From Gammaproteobacteria bacterium (GTDB lineage: Bacteria; Pseudomonadota; Gammaproteobacteria; Pseudomonadales; Azotimanducaceae): 64,000 bases of DNA. This document shows, piece by piece, positions 11,523-20,152 of the stretch. The notes below the pieces were generated by a model. That model made no database searches and had not been told where the DNA came from. It saw nothing but the letters and a program-made list of their open reading frames with translations. The stretch is taken from positions 124,001 to 188,000 of the forward strand of contig JAPOWH010000019.1 of NCBI GenBank assembly GCA_026707735.1, in the 5' to 3' direction. The position numbers and the translations under genes were made by a program. Numbering within the stretch: the first letter of the stretch is position 1; each line of letters starts with the position of its first letter.

Positions 11523-12359
11523 CTACTTAAGATAGTGGCCTGGCCGACGATTGAAGACAAACGGTGTGTCGGGGTCTCGGTCGCGAATTTCATTTGGCAC
11601 TGGTCCGTCCCAGTCCTGCGGCACGTCTTGATTCATTCGAAAGTACCAGCCTAGCAGCACGGTGCGGCGCAGATTTGACTGATTGGGGCGAGTGCCGTGA
11701 AGAAGCCTGGCGTCCGCTATGACCAAATCGCCTGTCTCGACCGGTACATCCACAGCCAGCGGGTGATCGTGGAACATCCACTCGTTCGTTTCCTCAACGT
11801 CATACCCTCCTCCCTCATGGGGAGGCACAAGGTGCTCGTGAATGTCCAGTCGTTTGAGATGGCTTCCCGGTATGACGCGCAAGCATCCATTCTCTAGTGT
11901 TGTGGACGAGAGATACCAATTCAGGAAAATTTGCTGCGGCCACGGCGATAGGCTAAGTGGATCGTCCCATCTTGCCCAGTCCTGATGCCAATAGAGCGCG
12001 GGAGCACCGGGCGGCTTGGATATGATCTGGAATGCGCCGCCCGACTTGAAGTCGCCCAGGCCAATTTCTTTCAGAATGTCTCTCGGGTGCTCGATCAGGA
12101 AGTCAACCACTTCGTCCTTCGGATAGTTTGCGTAGCGTTTCGCGGAGTTGCGGACTCCAATGACATGGATATCTGATCCTTGGTATTTCCAGCGTGCTGG
12201 TCGATCCATGGACTCCAGCCATTTGTCGGACCAATCGCTCAGATACTCAATCTTTCCCTTGGGAAGACGCCCATCAACCACGCAAAAGCCCTGCTCCAAC
12301 AAATTGGTGCGTGCGGGGGCGAAAGTAGCTTGAGTTGGGACTTCTGCAACACCTTTCAT
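11523..12359 (-). CDS. Phytanoyl-CoA dioxygenase (PhyH) family protein
   Basis: An Fe(II)/2-oxoglutarate-dependent oxygenase of the PhyH family, 278 residues. The metal triad is visible as H125-x-D127 (WHQDWARWDD) and distal H221 (LLHGTRPNQSN), with an arginine ten residues later for 2-oxoglutarate binding. The double-stranded beta-helix is well formed around ENGCLRVIPGSHL. The substrate cannot be told from the sequence; family members hydroxylate acyl-CoAs, ectoine and natural-product intermediates. It follows the VOC gene by 7 bases on the same strand, so both are likely one transcript. Confidence 0.85.
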   Translation of the reverse strand: MKGVAEVPTQATFAPARTNLLEQGFCVVDGRLPKGKIEYLSDWSDKWLESMDRPARWKYQGSDIHVIGVRNSAKRYANYPKDEVVDFLIEHPRDILKEIGLGDFKSGGAFQIISKPPGAPALYWHQDWARWDDPLSLSPWPQQIFLNWYLSSTTLENGCLRVIPGSHLKRLDIHEHLVPPHEGGGYDVEETNEWMFHDHPLAVDVPVETGDLVIADARLLHGTRPNQSNLRRTVLLGWYFRMNQDVPQDWDGPVPNEIRDRDPDTPFVFNRRPGHYLK

Positions 12360-12366
12360 GGAATTC

Positions 12367-12813
12367 TTAGGATTCGTTGGACATGGATTCCATGCGCGCG
12401 GCGATTTCCTCTTCGGTCAATTGTTCAACTACGGCGCAAATTGTCCATCCATTTCCTCCAGCGTCCTCGACAGATGCCGTGCGATAGCCGTAGAACTGAT
12501 CAACAGGTTCCACTCTTGAAATAGCCCCGGCAACCAGCGCTTTCTCGTAGAGAGCATCAACTTTATTGGCTGAGTCAACGTAGTAGGACAGCAAGGCTGG
12601 ATAGGACTTTTCCCCTTCCGCCGGCGTGCCGAGCATGAACGCGCAGTCGTCGATCATAATTTCTGCATGCATGCAGGTGCCGTCGGGTGCATCGTAGCGT
12701 TCGATGATCTTGCCGCCGAAGACGGTTTCTATGAATGCAAGCACCTCGGAAACGTGGGGTACTGATGCTCCAGGCGTAATTGTGTGGTGTCCTTCAGGCG
12801 GTGGAAATGCCAT
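12367..12813 (-). CDS. VOC (glyoxalase/PhnB-like) superfamily protein
   Basis: A 148-residue member of the vicinal-oxygen-chelate fold. It shows the paired beta-alpha-beta-beta-beta units: VPHVSEVLAFIETVFGGKI, MHAEIMIDDCAFMLG, and later YRTASVEDAGGNGWTICAV. The pattern is close to the PhnB/YciI-type proteins rather than classical glyoxalase I. The function is unknown. It is the first gene of a probable two-gene unit with the PhyH-family oxygenase and is divergent from glmU across 199 bases. Confidence 0.8.
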   Translation of the reverse strand: MAFPPPEGHHTITPGASVPHVSEVLAFIETVFGGKIIERYDAPDGTCMHAEIMIDDCAFMLGTPAEGEKSYPALLSYYVDSANKVDALYEKALVAGAISRVEPVDQFYGYRTASVEDAGGNGWTICAVVEQLTEEEIAARMESMSNES

Positions 12814-12977
12814 TGAAGATCCTAGTTGGAATTCGGAACAAAGGATTTTAGCGTTGGATGCCAGTTCGGCATTCAGTGTGCCTCTCTTGGCAATTGCAGT
12901 TGCTAGGTCTATGGTTGCGGTATTTGGCTTTCACACTGGCGAAGAGGTGCGCGAACGAAAGGGTCATATGACGAATT

Positions 12978-12983
12978 TATAAT
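12978..12983 (+). promoter_or_regulatory. Candidate -10 box for glmU-glmS
   Basis: TATAAT 29 bases before the glmU ATG at 13013, in the divergent gap between the VOC gene and glmU. The -35 region (about 12955-12960) is poor. A start point near 12990 would give a short leader that still includes the GAGGAG at 12995-13000. Confidence 0.4.
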
Positions 12984-13012
12984 GTCAACACGTTGAGGAG
13001 TTGGGTTTGCTC

Positions 13013-14380
13013 ATGCCGCTGGAAGTTGTCGTTCTCGCAGCTAGCCACGGCAATAGGATGCATTCGCGTACGCCTAAGGTCTTCCATAAGGTGCTTGGCA
13101 AACCTATGTTGGCTCATGTGCTCGAGACGGTGCATAGCATAGGGGCGGAACGGGTCCATGTGGTCCTTCTGCCCAATATGCAAGACCGGGCCGCTAAGCT
13201 TCTTGGTGACGACGTCAGCTGGGTGCATCAAACGGAACCTAGAGGAACAGGGCATGCCGTGCAGCAGGCTCTGCCTCACATTGCGACCGATTCACGAGTG
13301 TTGGTAATCAGCGGTAATACACCGCTGTACACCGAAAAAACACTTGCGCGAACCTTGGCAGAAGACCCTCAAAACCTCGTCATGGTCACTACCGAACTAG
13401 AGAATCCCTCAGGCTACGACAGCATTTGCAGAGATGAGCAGAATCGAGTCTGCGGAGTGTCAAAGGATTGCGATACGAATCTCGGTCAGAAGTGCATATC
13501 AGAAGTAAACGGAGGCGTAATTGCGGCACCCGTTCAACTATTGAAGGACTTGCTGGGCAAGTTAGAGTCCCGGAATGCTCACGACGAGCTCCACTTGACG
13601 GACATTGTCGCTCTTGCGGCAGAGGAAGGAGTGAGTGTCAATACCGTTCCTGCCTCTCATTCAAACGAAGTAGTTGCAATAAACGATCGGGTCCAATTGG
13701 CTCGAAGCGAACGAATAATGGCACTCCAGAGAGCCGACGAGCTCATGGCTAGCGGAGTCACCCTAAGAGATCCTAAGAGGTTTGACTTGCGAGGGTCGCT
13801 GCATGCAGGAATGGACTGCTGCATCGACATCAATGTAATTGTAGAAGGCGACGTCGAGTTGGGCGACGATGTGGAGATTGGCCCCGGTTGTGTCTTGCGC
13901 GACGTCAGGATTGGCGATGGAGTTCGTGTGCACGAGCATTGCGTAGTCGAATCCGCAACTATTGGCGATAGATGCACAATTGGACCGTTGGCTCGCATCC
14001 GCCCCGATTCAACCCTAGAGGACGACGTTCGAATTGGCAATTTCGTAGAAGTCAAAGCATCGAGAATTGGACGCGGGACTAAGGCTGGACATTTGGCCTA
14101 CATAGGGGATGCCGACGTTGGTCAAGATGTCAATGTTGGAGCGGGCGCCATCACCTGCAACTTCGACGGAGCATCGAAGCATCGAACGATTATTGGAGAC
14201 AATGTTTTCATCGGCACGAACTGCACGATGGTTGCTCCCTTGAAGATAGAGTCGGGCGCTTTTATTGCGGCAGGATCCACCATCACTAGCGATGTGACCG
14301 GAAACGTCCTGGCTGTCGGTCGGGCCCGGCAGCGCATTATCTCTCGCTGGATTTCACCAAGAAAAAGGAAAAAAGCCTGA
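13013..14380 (+). CDS. glmU: GlmU with an intact acetyltransferase but altered uridyltransferase site
   Basis: GlmU normally acetylates glucosamine-1-phosphate (C-terminal left-handed beta-helix) and then makes UDP-GlcNAc (N-terminal pyrophosphorylase). The acetyltransferase half looks intact: ARIRPDS, GNFVEVKASRIG, AGHLAYIGDADVG and VGAGAITCNFDG all follow E. coli GlmU. The N-terminal half aligns with E. coli almost without gaps (offset 3) but differs at key sites. S11 replaces the first Gly of the GxGT loop and N14 its Thr, N102 replaces Mg2+-binding D105, the YGR stretch is gone, and K151 replaces E154. K22, N166 and N224 are kept. The TTG at 13001 adjoins the GAGGAG site, so ATG 13013 (or TTG 13007) is preferred. 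glmS follows after 3 bases. Confidence 0.93.
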   Translation: MPLEVVVLAASHGNRMHSRTPKVFHKVLGKPMLAHVLETVHSIGAERVHVVLLPNMQDRAAKLLGDDVSWVHQTEPRGTGHAVQQALPHIATDSRVLVISGNTPLYTEKTLARTLAEDPQNLVMVTTELENPSGYDSICRDEQNRVCGVSKDCDTNLGQKCISEVNGGVIAAPVQLLKDLLGKLESRNAHDELHLTDIVALAAEEGVSVNTVPASHSNEVVAINDRVQLARSERIMALQRADELMASGVTLRDPKRFDLRGSLHAGMDCCIDINVIVEGDVELGDDVEIGPGCVLRDVRIGDGVRVHEHCVVESATIGDRCTIGPLARIRPDSTLEDDVRIGNFVEVKASRIGRGTKAGHLAYIGDADVGQDVNVGAGAITCNFDGASKHRTIIGDNVFIGTNCTMVAPLKIESGAFIAAGSTITSDVTGNVLAVGRARQRIISRWISPRKRKKA

Positions 14381-14383
14381 TCC

Positions 14384-16219
14384 ATGTGTGGGATCGTGGG
14401 AGCGACTGCCAAGCGGCAAGTCAGCGGCATTCTTATAGAGGGACTGCTGCGGCTCGAATATCGGGGATATGACTCGGCGGGAATCGCAACCCAGGAAATT
14501 TCAACCAAGAGTTTCAATCGCATTCGCGTATCTGGAAAAGTCCGCGACCTTGTAGTCGCGCTTTCTGAGCAACCCATACGGGGAACAGGAGGTCTGGCTC
14601 ATACACGCTGGGCTACCCACGGTGCTCCGATCGAACGCAACGCTCACCCTCACATCGCCAATGGGCGAATCGCACTAGTTCACAACGGTACCATCGAGAA
14701 CTTTGTCTCCTTGCGCAAGGAATTGGAGGACTCCGGCAGACAGCTCGATTCACAGACCGATTCTGAAGTCGTGGCTCAGCTTGTGGACCTTGGTATTGAG
14801 TCGGGTTCGACTTTCTTGGGGGCTGTTCAACAGACAGTTGCACGACTTGAAGGGGCTTTTGCGCTAGGGCTCATGTGCAGCACGGATCCCGGAACAATCA
14901 TAGCCGTACGCAAGGGATGTCCTCTTGTTGTCGGATTAGGAACTGATGAGCACTTCATTGCATCGGACGTTCTTGCGCTCAGGTCGGTTACGAACCAGTT
15001 CATCTTTCTAGACGAAGGGGATATTGCCGTCATGAGTTCGGGATCCCTGCAAATCTTCGATGAGCAGGGACAACCCGTTGAGCGAGATTCGATTCGTGTT
15101 TCAGACCAGGGAGAAAGCGTAGACAAAGGGAGCTATCGCCACTACTTAGAAAAGGAGATCCACGATCAACCGCAGGCAATTCGTAGCACTCTTGAAGGGC
15201 GAATAACGGAGCAACACATAAGCGAGCCTGGACTTGGTCGATGCGTATCGGAAATATTCGACAAAACCTCAGCAATTTCGATTGTGGGATGCGGAACTAG
15301 CTATTACGCGGCTTATGTAGCCAAGTATTGGATAGAGGACATGGCACAGATTCCGTGCAGTGCGGAAATTGCGTCGGAATTTCGCTACCGGAACGCGGCG
15401 GTGCTAGACGGCAGTCTGTTTCTGTCATTGTCGCAATCAGGAGAGTCGGCAGACACTATCGCAGCCCTGCGTCTGGCTGAACAGCGCAACTACATGCACA
15501 CCATGAACATCGGAAACGTTCCGACCAGCACTCTCATGCGTGAATCCGCTACAGCCATAGCCATGCGGGCTGGGGTCGAAGTGAGCGTAGCGTCGACGAA
15601 GTCGTTCACGACAATGCTCGTGGATCTGCTTTTGGTTGCACTACTCTTGGCTAGACGGCGTGGGTTTCCTCGGGAACGAGAGCACGAGATTGTCAAGGCT
15701 CTCCATATCCTCGATGAGGCAGTGGAGTGTGCGCTGCTGCTTGATGATCGAATCAGACAATTGGCGGAAGAGTTTTTGCTTACCCAGCATGCGTTGTTTT
15801 TGGGACGGGGAGTGCATTACCCCGTTGCGTTGGAAGGAGCCTTGAAGCTCAAGGAGATTTCCTATATGCATGCGGAAGGCTATCCGGCGGGGGAGCTCAA
15901 GCATGGCCCATTGGCGCTAGTGGACGCGGACATGCCGGTCGTTGCAGTGGCGCCCAACAACGAGCTTCTAAGGAAAGTGCAACTGAATCTTCAGGAAGTG
16001 CGCGCGAGAGGTGGACGCCTGTATGTGTTTACCGACGAAGCGGCCGACTTCGACCATCAAAACGATGTAGTAGTAATCGAAGTGCCCAAGGTGCATCCGG
16101 CGCTGTCACCCATTGTGTTCACCATTCCGCTTCAATTGTTGGCGTATCACGTAGCGACGCTTCGCGGGACGGACATAGACCAGCCGAGGAACATCGCGAA
16201 GTCCGTGACCGTCGAATAG
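14384..16219 (+). CDS. glmS: Glutamine--fructose-6-phosphate aminotransferase
   Basis: GlmS makes glucosamine-6-phosphate, the first step toward UDP-GlcNAc for peptidoglycan and LPS. The 611-residue protein begins MCGIVGA, with the catalytic Cys2 of the class II glutaminase domain. It has the glutamine-site motifs RWATHGAP and LVHNGTIENF, then two SIS isomerase domains (SIVGCGTSYYAA, SLSQSGESADTIAAL, VASTKSFTTML), and ends in the conserved DQPRNIAKSVTVE. Length is normal. It lies 3 bases after glmU. No catalytic glmS ribozyme is seen, as expected outside Firmicutes-like lineages. Confidence 0.98.
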   Translation: MCGIVGATAKRQVSGILIEGLLRLEYRGYDSAGIATQEISTKSFNRIRVSGKVRDLVVALSEQPIRGTGGLAHTRWATHGAPIERNAHPHIANGRIALVHNGTIENFVSLRKELEDSGRQLDSQTDSEVVAQLVDLGIESGSTFLGAVQQTVARLEGAFALGLMCSTDPGTIIAVRKGCPLVVGLGTDEHFIASDVLALRSVTNQFIFLDEGDIAVMSSGSLQIFDEQGQPVERDSIRVSDQGESVDKGSYRHYLEKEIHDQPQAIRSTLEGRITEQHISEPGLGRCVSEIFDKTSAISIVGCGTSYYAAYVAKYWIEDMAQIPCSAEIASEFRYRNAAVLDGSLFLSLSQSGESADTIAALRLAEQRNYMHTMNIGNVPTSTLMRESATAIAMRAGVEVSVASTKSFTTMLVDLLLVALLLARRRGFPREREHEIVKALHILDEAVECALLLDDRIRQLAEEFLLTQHALFLGRGVHYPVALEGALKLKEISYMHAEGYPAGELKHGPLALVDADMPVVAVAPNNELLRKVQLNLQEVRARGGRLYVFTDEAADFDHQNDVVVIEVPKVHPALSPIVFTIPLQLLAYHVATLRGTDIDQPRNIAKSVTVE

Positions 16220-16342
16220 TAGCTATTGGGTCTTGCACCTTCGACGCGCGCAGAATGAAACCTGTCGTACAGCAATATCGCTCACGTTAGTCGTTAGGGA
16301 ACCATCAGACTGCGCGTGAGATTGAGGCTAACAACGAGGGTA

Positions 16343-17569
16343 TTACCGTATAAGTCCCTTCTGCTTTCTCTCGATTTCCTCGCGTTCCATGCGCTCTTGC
16401 CGCGCCTGTTGAATGCATTCGGACAATGCGCTCGTAACATTGGTCGATGTCTCCGCGTCCTGAGTTCGCCAAGGAAACTGAGCGCTCTCAGGGATTACGT
16501 CGTTGTTTTGAATGATGTCCTGCTCTGGAATGCACGAGAGCACATCATCGATTTTCGAGGGTCTGATGCTTCGAAAGTTGTCCACGATGAATTCTCTAAG
16601 GCCAGGGTACCAACTCCCCCGCGTCTGCCGGTCGAATTCGTACGCTTGAGCAGCGTGCCAAACCTCTTCAAGGATGTCGGTTGCCGACCAAGCCAGCATT
16701 CGGTGCACTAGTGCAGGATTCAATTCGAACAGAGATTGCCAATAAGCTGAATTTTCTCGATCAAGCACTATTCTTCTGCTGTGAATTGCCCACGTGTCTC
16801 CAACATTTGCCGCAATGCTGAGGGCGGCATCGTATCCGTTTTTTTCCGCTTCTAGAAATTCATCCGACGGTGTAGCTTCAACCGAGCTGTTCTCTCGGGA
16901 AAACGGCCTTAGATCGCTGTCCACGGCAGCAACATGCACCGTGCCGCATTTGCTGACGAGCCAAGTCGCTTCGATCTTCGCTTCAATGACTTGCTCCTGC
17001 GAGAACCAGCTATTGAGAATGGTGTACCTTTCGTTCGCCGTCCTGCAGGCGTCCAGGTAAGCGGCGTACTTGAAGAGTTCCCTTGCTTGGCATCGTTCAC
17101 GGAGATCTATGCGCAGCGGTCCAGTGTCGAAAGCCAGTTCCGCACAGACTTGGTCCTCTAAAACCCCCAGGACCATATCGGCTCGCGAAGTCTCATCGCC
17201 ATCGAAAATGTCTTGCCAACGGGGCGCATTTCGTACCAATCTCGCGTTCTTCCCTCTCCACGACACAGGCAGGTGACCACTAAAGATTGATCGGTGGATT
17301 TCCCGCCGTCTCGCGAAGCCAAAGTAATCTACATTCGTATGTCTCCATGCGTTTCGCGTCAAGAAGTAGTCGTCCATGGCCGAAAAGCATCGATCATCGA
17401 GCCCGTCGACAACACGTTCAATTGAATCTTTGTCGGCGCATTGTTCCAACACTCGGTCCAGCGGATGCTCGGAATTTTCGATGAGTAGGACAGTATGGGG
17501 CTCTTCGGCTAGAGTTGAGCCGAAAACTAGGGCTACGGTCGCATGCGCCAAGGCAATCTTCATTGGCAT
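16343..17569 (-). CDS. Hypothetical secreted protein
   Basis: I do not recognise this 408-residue protein. It begins with a typical signal peptide (MKIALAHATVALVFGSTLAEE at its third residue). The mature part has cysteines at regular places (for example EQCADKD, DDRCFSAMDD, EDQVCAEL, RERCQARE, DACRTAN), suggesting disulfide bonds in the periplasm, and ends in a charged helix RQERMEREEIERKQKG. The start lies at 17569 or 17563: a TTGAGG site is 6 bases before the second ATG. It is convergent with glmS and divergent from uvrD. No operon partner is present. Confidence 0.6.
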   Translation of the reverse strand: MPMKIALAHATVALVFGSTLAEEPHTVLLIENSEHPLDRVLEQCADKDSIERVVDGLDDRCFSAMDDYFLTRNAWRHTNVDYFGFARRREIHRSIFSGHLPVSWRGKNARLVRNAPRWQDIFDGDETSRADMVLGVLEDQVCAELAFDTGPLRIDLRERCQARELFKYAAYLDACRTANERYTILNSWFSQEQVIEAKIEATWLVSKCGTVHVAAVDSDLRPFSRENSSVEATPSDEFLEAEKNGYDAALSIAANVGDTWAIHSRRIVLDRENSAYWQSLFELNPALVHRMLAWSATDILEEVWHAAQAYEFDRQTRGSWYPGLREFIVDNFRSIRPSKIDDVLSCIPEQDIIQNNDVIPESAQFPWRTQDAETSTNVTSALSECIQQARQERMEREEIERKQKGLIR

Positions 17570-17762
17570 CCTCAATGCTCCCAGTAGATTCTTGGATAGG
17601 CTCAAGAGTGATTTGCCGATTGGTTTGACAGTCTTCGCAGCAGATCAAATTTAGCATTTATTGCCCATGGAGTGCTAGCGATTGCGCGAAAGCAACCCTT
17701 TGAATCCCTTGATGAAGCACCTCAAGATTTGTCGTATTGCTTGTCCCATATGGGGATTCAGC

Positions 17763-17778
17763 GGGCGGGAAACCGCCC
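17763..17778. other. GC-rich hairpin with GNRA loop upstream of uvrD
   Basis: GGGCGG-GAAA-CCGCCC is a perfect 6-bp stem closed by a GAAA tetraloop, 70 bases before the uvrD TTG. No T-run follows, so it is not a standard terminator. It may be a leader structure if transcription of uvrD begins upstream. No LexA box (CTGT-N8-ACAG) was seen in the gap 17657-17848. Confidence 0.4.
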
Positions 17779-17848
17779 ATAGACCCATTTGTTAAACTAT
17801 CAAATTCTTAAAGTTACTGCTTAACGACTACTCTCGAGATATAGCCCC

Positions 17849-20152
17849 TTGACGCTGCATACAACCGAGCAATCCAAAGCATCGTCGGAACCCATACTCC
17901 AGCATTTGAACGATGCCCAACTTGAGGCGGTAAGCGCGCCTCCGTCAAACATGCTGGTGTTGGCAGGAGCTGGATCCGGCAAGACTCGCGTACTGGTGCA
18001 TCGCATCGCATGGCTTGTGGAGCGTTGCGGCGTATCGCCCTTCGAGGTGCTCGCTGTCACCTTCACCAACAAGGCGGCAACCGAGATGCGAAACCGCACG
18101 GAAAAGCTGCTGGACTTTCCCATACGGTCAATGTGGATTGGAACATTTCATGGGCTAGCCAATCGCTTGCTGCGCATACACTGGAGGGAGGCAGGCTTAC
18201 CGCAGTCGTTCGAGGTGATCGATTCGCCAGACCAAGTTCGTCTTGTCAAGAGAATCGTGAAGGAGGCCAATCTGGATGAAGGAGATTTCTCGGCTAGAGA
18301 CGTTGCGCATGCCATAAACAAGTGGAAAGACGAAGGTAAACGATCGCAGCACATCGTTGTCGACGACAACTCACCTAGGCAGCAAACGTTCTTGGACCTC
18401 TATCAGCGATACGAAGGATTGACGCAGGAAAACGGACTTGTGGACTTTGCGGAACTGCTGTTGAGGTCGCACGAGTTGTGGCTGGAGGATTCGAATCTAC
18501 TGTCGCGCTACCGTCGTCGGTTTCGCCACATATTGGTGGACGAATTTCAAGACACTAACAGCATTCAGTTCGCTTGGGTCAAGATGCTGGCAGGAGACGA
18601 GAATTTTGTCATGGCAGTTGGCGATGACGACCAATCGATCTACGGTTGGCGTGGAGCACAGGTTTCAAATATCTGGGGATTTCAGAAGCACTACGACAAT
18701 GTGCAAGTTCTGAGGTTGGAACAGAACTACCGGTCGACCCAGACGATCTTGAATGCAGCCAACACTCTCATAGCGAACAATCCCTCAAGACTTGAGAAGA
18801 CCTTGTGGACTCAGGCTGGAGCGGGCGAACCCATTCGAATTTTCAATGCCCATACCGAATTTGAGGAAGCGAACTATGTCGCCGAAAAGTGTCAAGATTG
18901 GCTAGACGATCAAGCGTTCAGTCCCAATGAAATCGCCATTCTCTACCGAAACAATGCCCAATCTCGCGTATTGGAGCAAGTCTTTAGCGAGAAATCCCTT
19001 CCCTATCGAATCTATGGCGGACCGCGCTTCTACGAGCGAACCGAGATTCGCAATGCACTGGCGTACATGAAGCTCATTCACGACCCTCACTCGGATGTAG
19101 CAGTGGAGCGAGTCGTCAATACTCCGGCTCGAGGCATTGGAGCAAAAACGATGGAATTGGTCAGGGAATCTGCCGAGAAGAATGATTCGTCTCTGTGGCA
19201 GGCCATTCATGAGGAATTGTCCGGTGAAACCTTGAGCGGCCGAGCAAAGAATTCACTTCAAGCATTTGTGAATCTTGTTATAGGCATGTCGAAGGCGTCT
19301 CATGAACGGTCTCTGGAGGAAGTGGCAAGAATCGCCATAAAGGACTCAGGTCTTTGGGACCACCACGGCAGGGAGAAAGGAGAATCAGGTCGTGCCCGCC
19401 AAGAAAATCTGGACGAATTGGTCAACGCATGTGCACAGTTTCAAGGTCCGACCGTTCTTCCGGTCGACAGGAGTGGCAATGCAACGGTCAAGAGCGATGA
19501 ACAGAAACTCCAAGACTTCTTGGACCAGGCAATGCTGGACTCTGGAGAATACCAGTCCTCCGATCAGGAAGCCGTCAACATGATGACTCTTCACTCTGCC
19601 AAAGGTTTGGAGTTTCCTGTAGTGTTCATAGTTGGGCTTGAGGAGGACCTGTTTCCGCACGTTTCCGCGTTCAATGACAGAAATGCCGAAGAGGAGGAGC
19701 GCAGATTGGCCTATGTTGGCATTACACGCTCGATGCAGCAGCTGTACCTTACTCACTCCTCTTCGCGAGCGCGATTTGGGGTGCAAAGAGAAAAACGCTT
19801 GCCTTCTCGGTTTCTCACGGAGCTGCCAAAGGAAGGCACGACTTTAGTTCGTCGATTTCTGCATGACCGCCCCACTTCGTTCAGTGCGGACGGCGTTTTC
19901 GCGAGATCGAGCCATGTGGCGCCGTCGAAAGCACCAAGCACAGCCAAAAAGCCAGCAATGAGGTCGACTCCGAGCGAAGCCGGTCCATGGCGGCTGGGAA
20001 TGGAAGTTGAGCACAGCAAGTTCGGCACGGGTACCATTGTGGATACGCGGGGCGGGGGCGGTGGCCTCCAGCTGCAAATTGAATTCAGGGAGGTGGGATG
20101 CAAATGGTTCATGGCAAACACGCCGCACTTGCGAATGGGAACTCAATCATGA
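17849..20152 (+). CDS. uvrD: DNA helicase II
   Basis: UvrD is a 3'-5' superfamily 1 helicase for mismatch and nucleotide-excision repair. The 767-residue protein has the Walker A AGAGSGKT at about 39-46, TFTNKAA (motif Ia), the DEFQDTN box, GDDDQSIYGWRGA (motif III), QNYRS (motif IV) and VNMMTLHSAKGLEFPVVF (motif V). The C-terminal beta domain (LGMEVEHSKFGTGTI) is the UvrD polymerase-interaction fold. The order and the N-terminus match E. coli UvrD better than Rep or PcrA. The start is TTG; no ATG exists before residue 35 and the ribosome-binding site is weak. The stop codon overlaps the ATG of the TRAP lipoprotein gene. Confidence 0.96.
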   Translation: MTLHTTEQSKASSEPILQHLNDAQLEAVSAPPSNMLVLAGAGSGKTRVLVHRIAWLVERCGVSPFEVLAVTFTNKAATEMRNRTEKLLDFPIRSMWIGTFHGLANRLLRIHWREAGLPQSFEVIDSPDQVRLVKRIVKEANLDEGDFSARDVAHAINKWKDEGKRSQHIVVDDNSPRQQTFLDLYQRYEGLTQENGLVDFAELLLRSHELWLEDSNLLSRYRRRFRHILVDEFQDTNSIQFAWVKMLAGDENFVMAVGDDDQSIYGWRGAQVSNIWGFQKHYDNVQVLRLEQNYRSTQTILNAANTLIANNPSRLEKTLWTQAGAGEPIRIFNAHTEFEEANYVAEKCQDWLDDQAFSPNEIAILYRNNAQSRVLEQVFSEKSLPYRIYGGPRFYERTEIRNALAYMKLIHDPHSDVAVERVVNTPARGIGAKTMELVRESAEKNDSSLWQAIHEELSGETLSGRAKNSLQAFVNLVIGMSKASHERSLEEVARIAIKDSGLWDHHGREKGESGRARQENLDELVNACAQFQGPTVLPVDRSGNATVKSDEQKLQDFLDQAMLDSGEYQSSDQEAVNMMTLHSAKGLEFPVVFIVGLEEDLFPHVSAFNDRNAEEEERRLAYVGITRSMQQLYLTHSSSRARFGVQREKRLPSRFLTELPKEGTTLVRRFLHDRPTSFSADGVFARSSHVAPSKAPSTAKKPAMRSTPSEAGPWRLGMEVEHSKFGTGTIVDTRGGGGGLQLQIEFREVGCKWFMANTPHLRMGTQS

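Noticed and set aside
11306-11593. 95-codon reverse-strand frame
   Set aside because: It overlaps the PhyH gene end in another frame, has no ribosome site and no familiar pattern.
14250-14384. glmS ribozyme
   Set aside because: Only 3 bases separate glmU and glmS and no ribozyme core is seen; this element belongs to Gram-positive lineages.
17657-17848. LexA box before uvrD
   Set aside because: No CTGT-N8-ACAG-like site was found.
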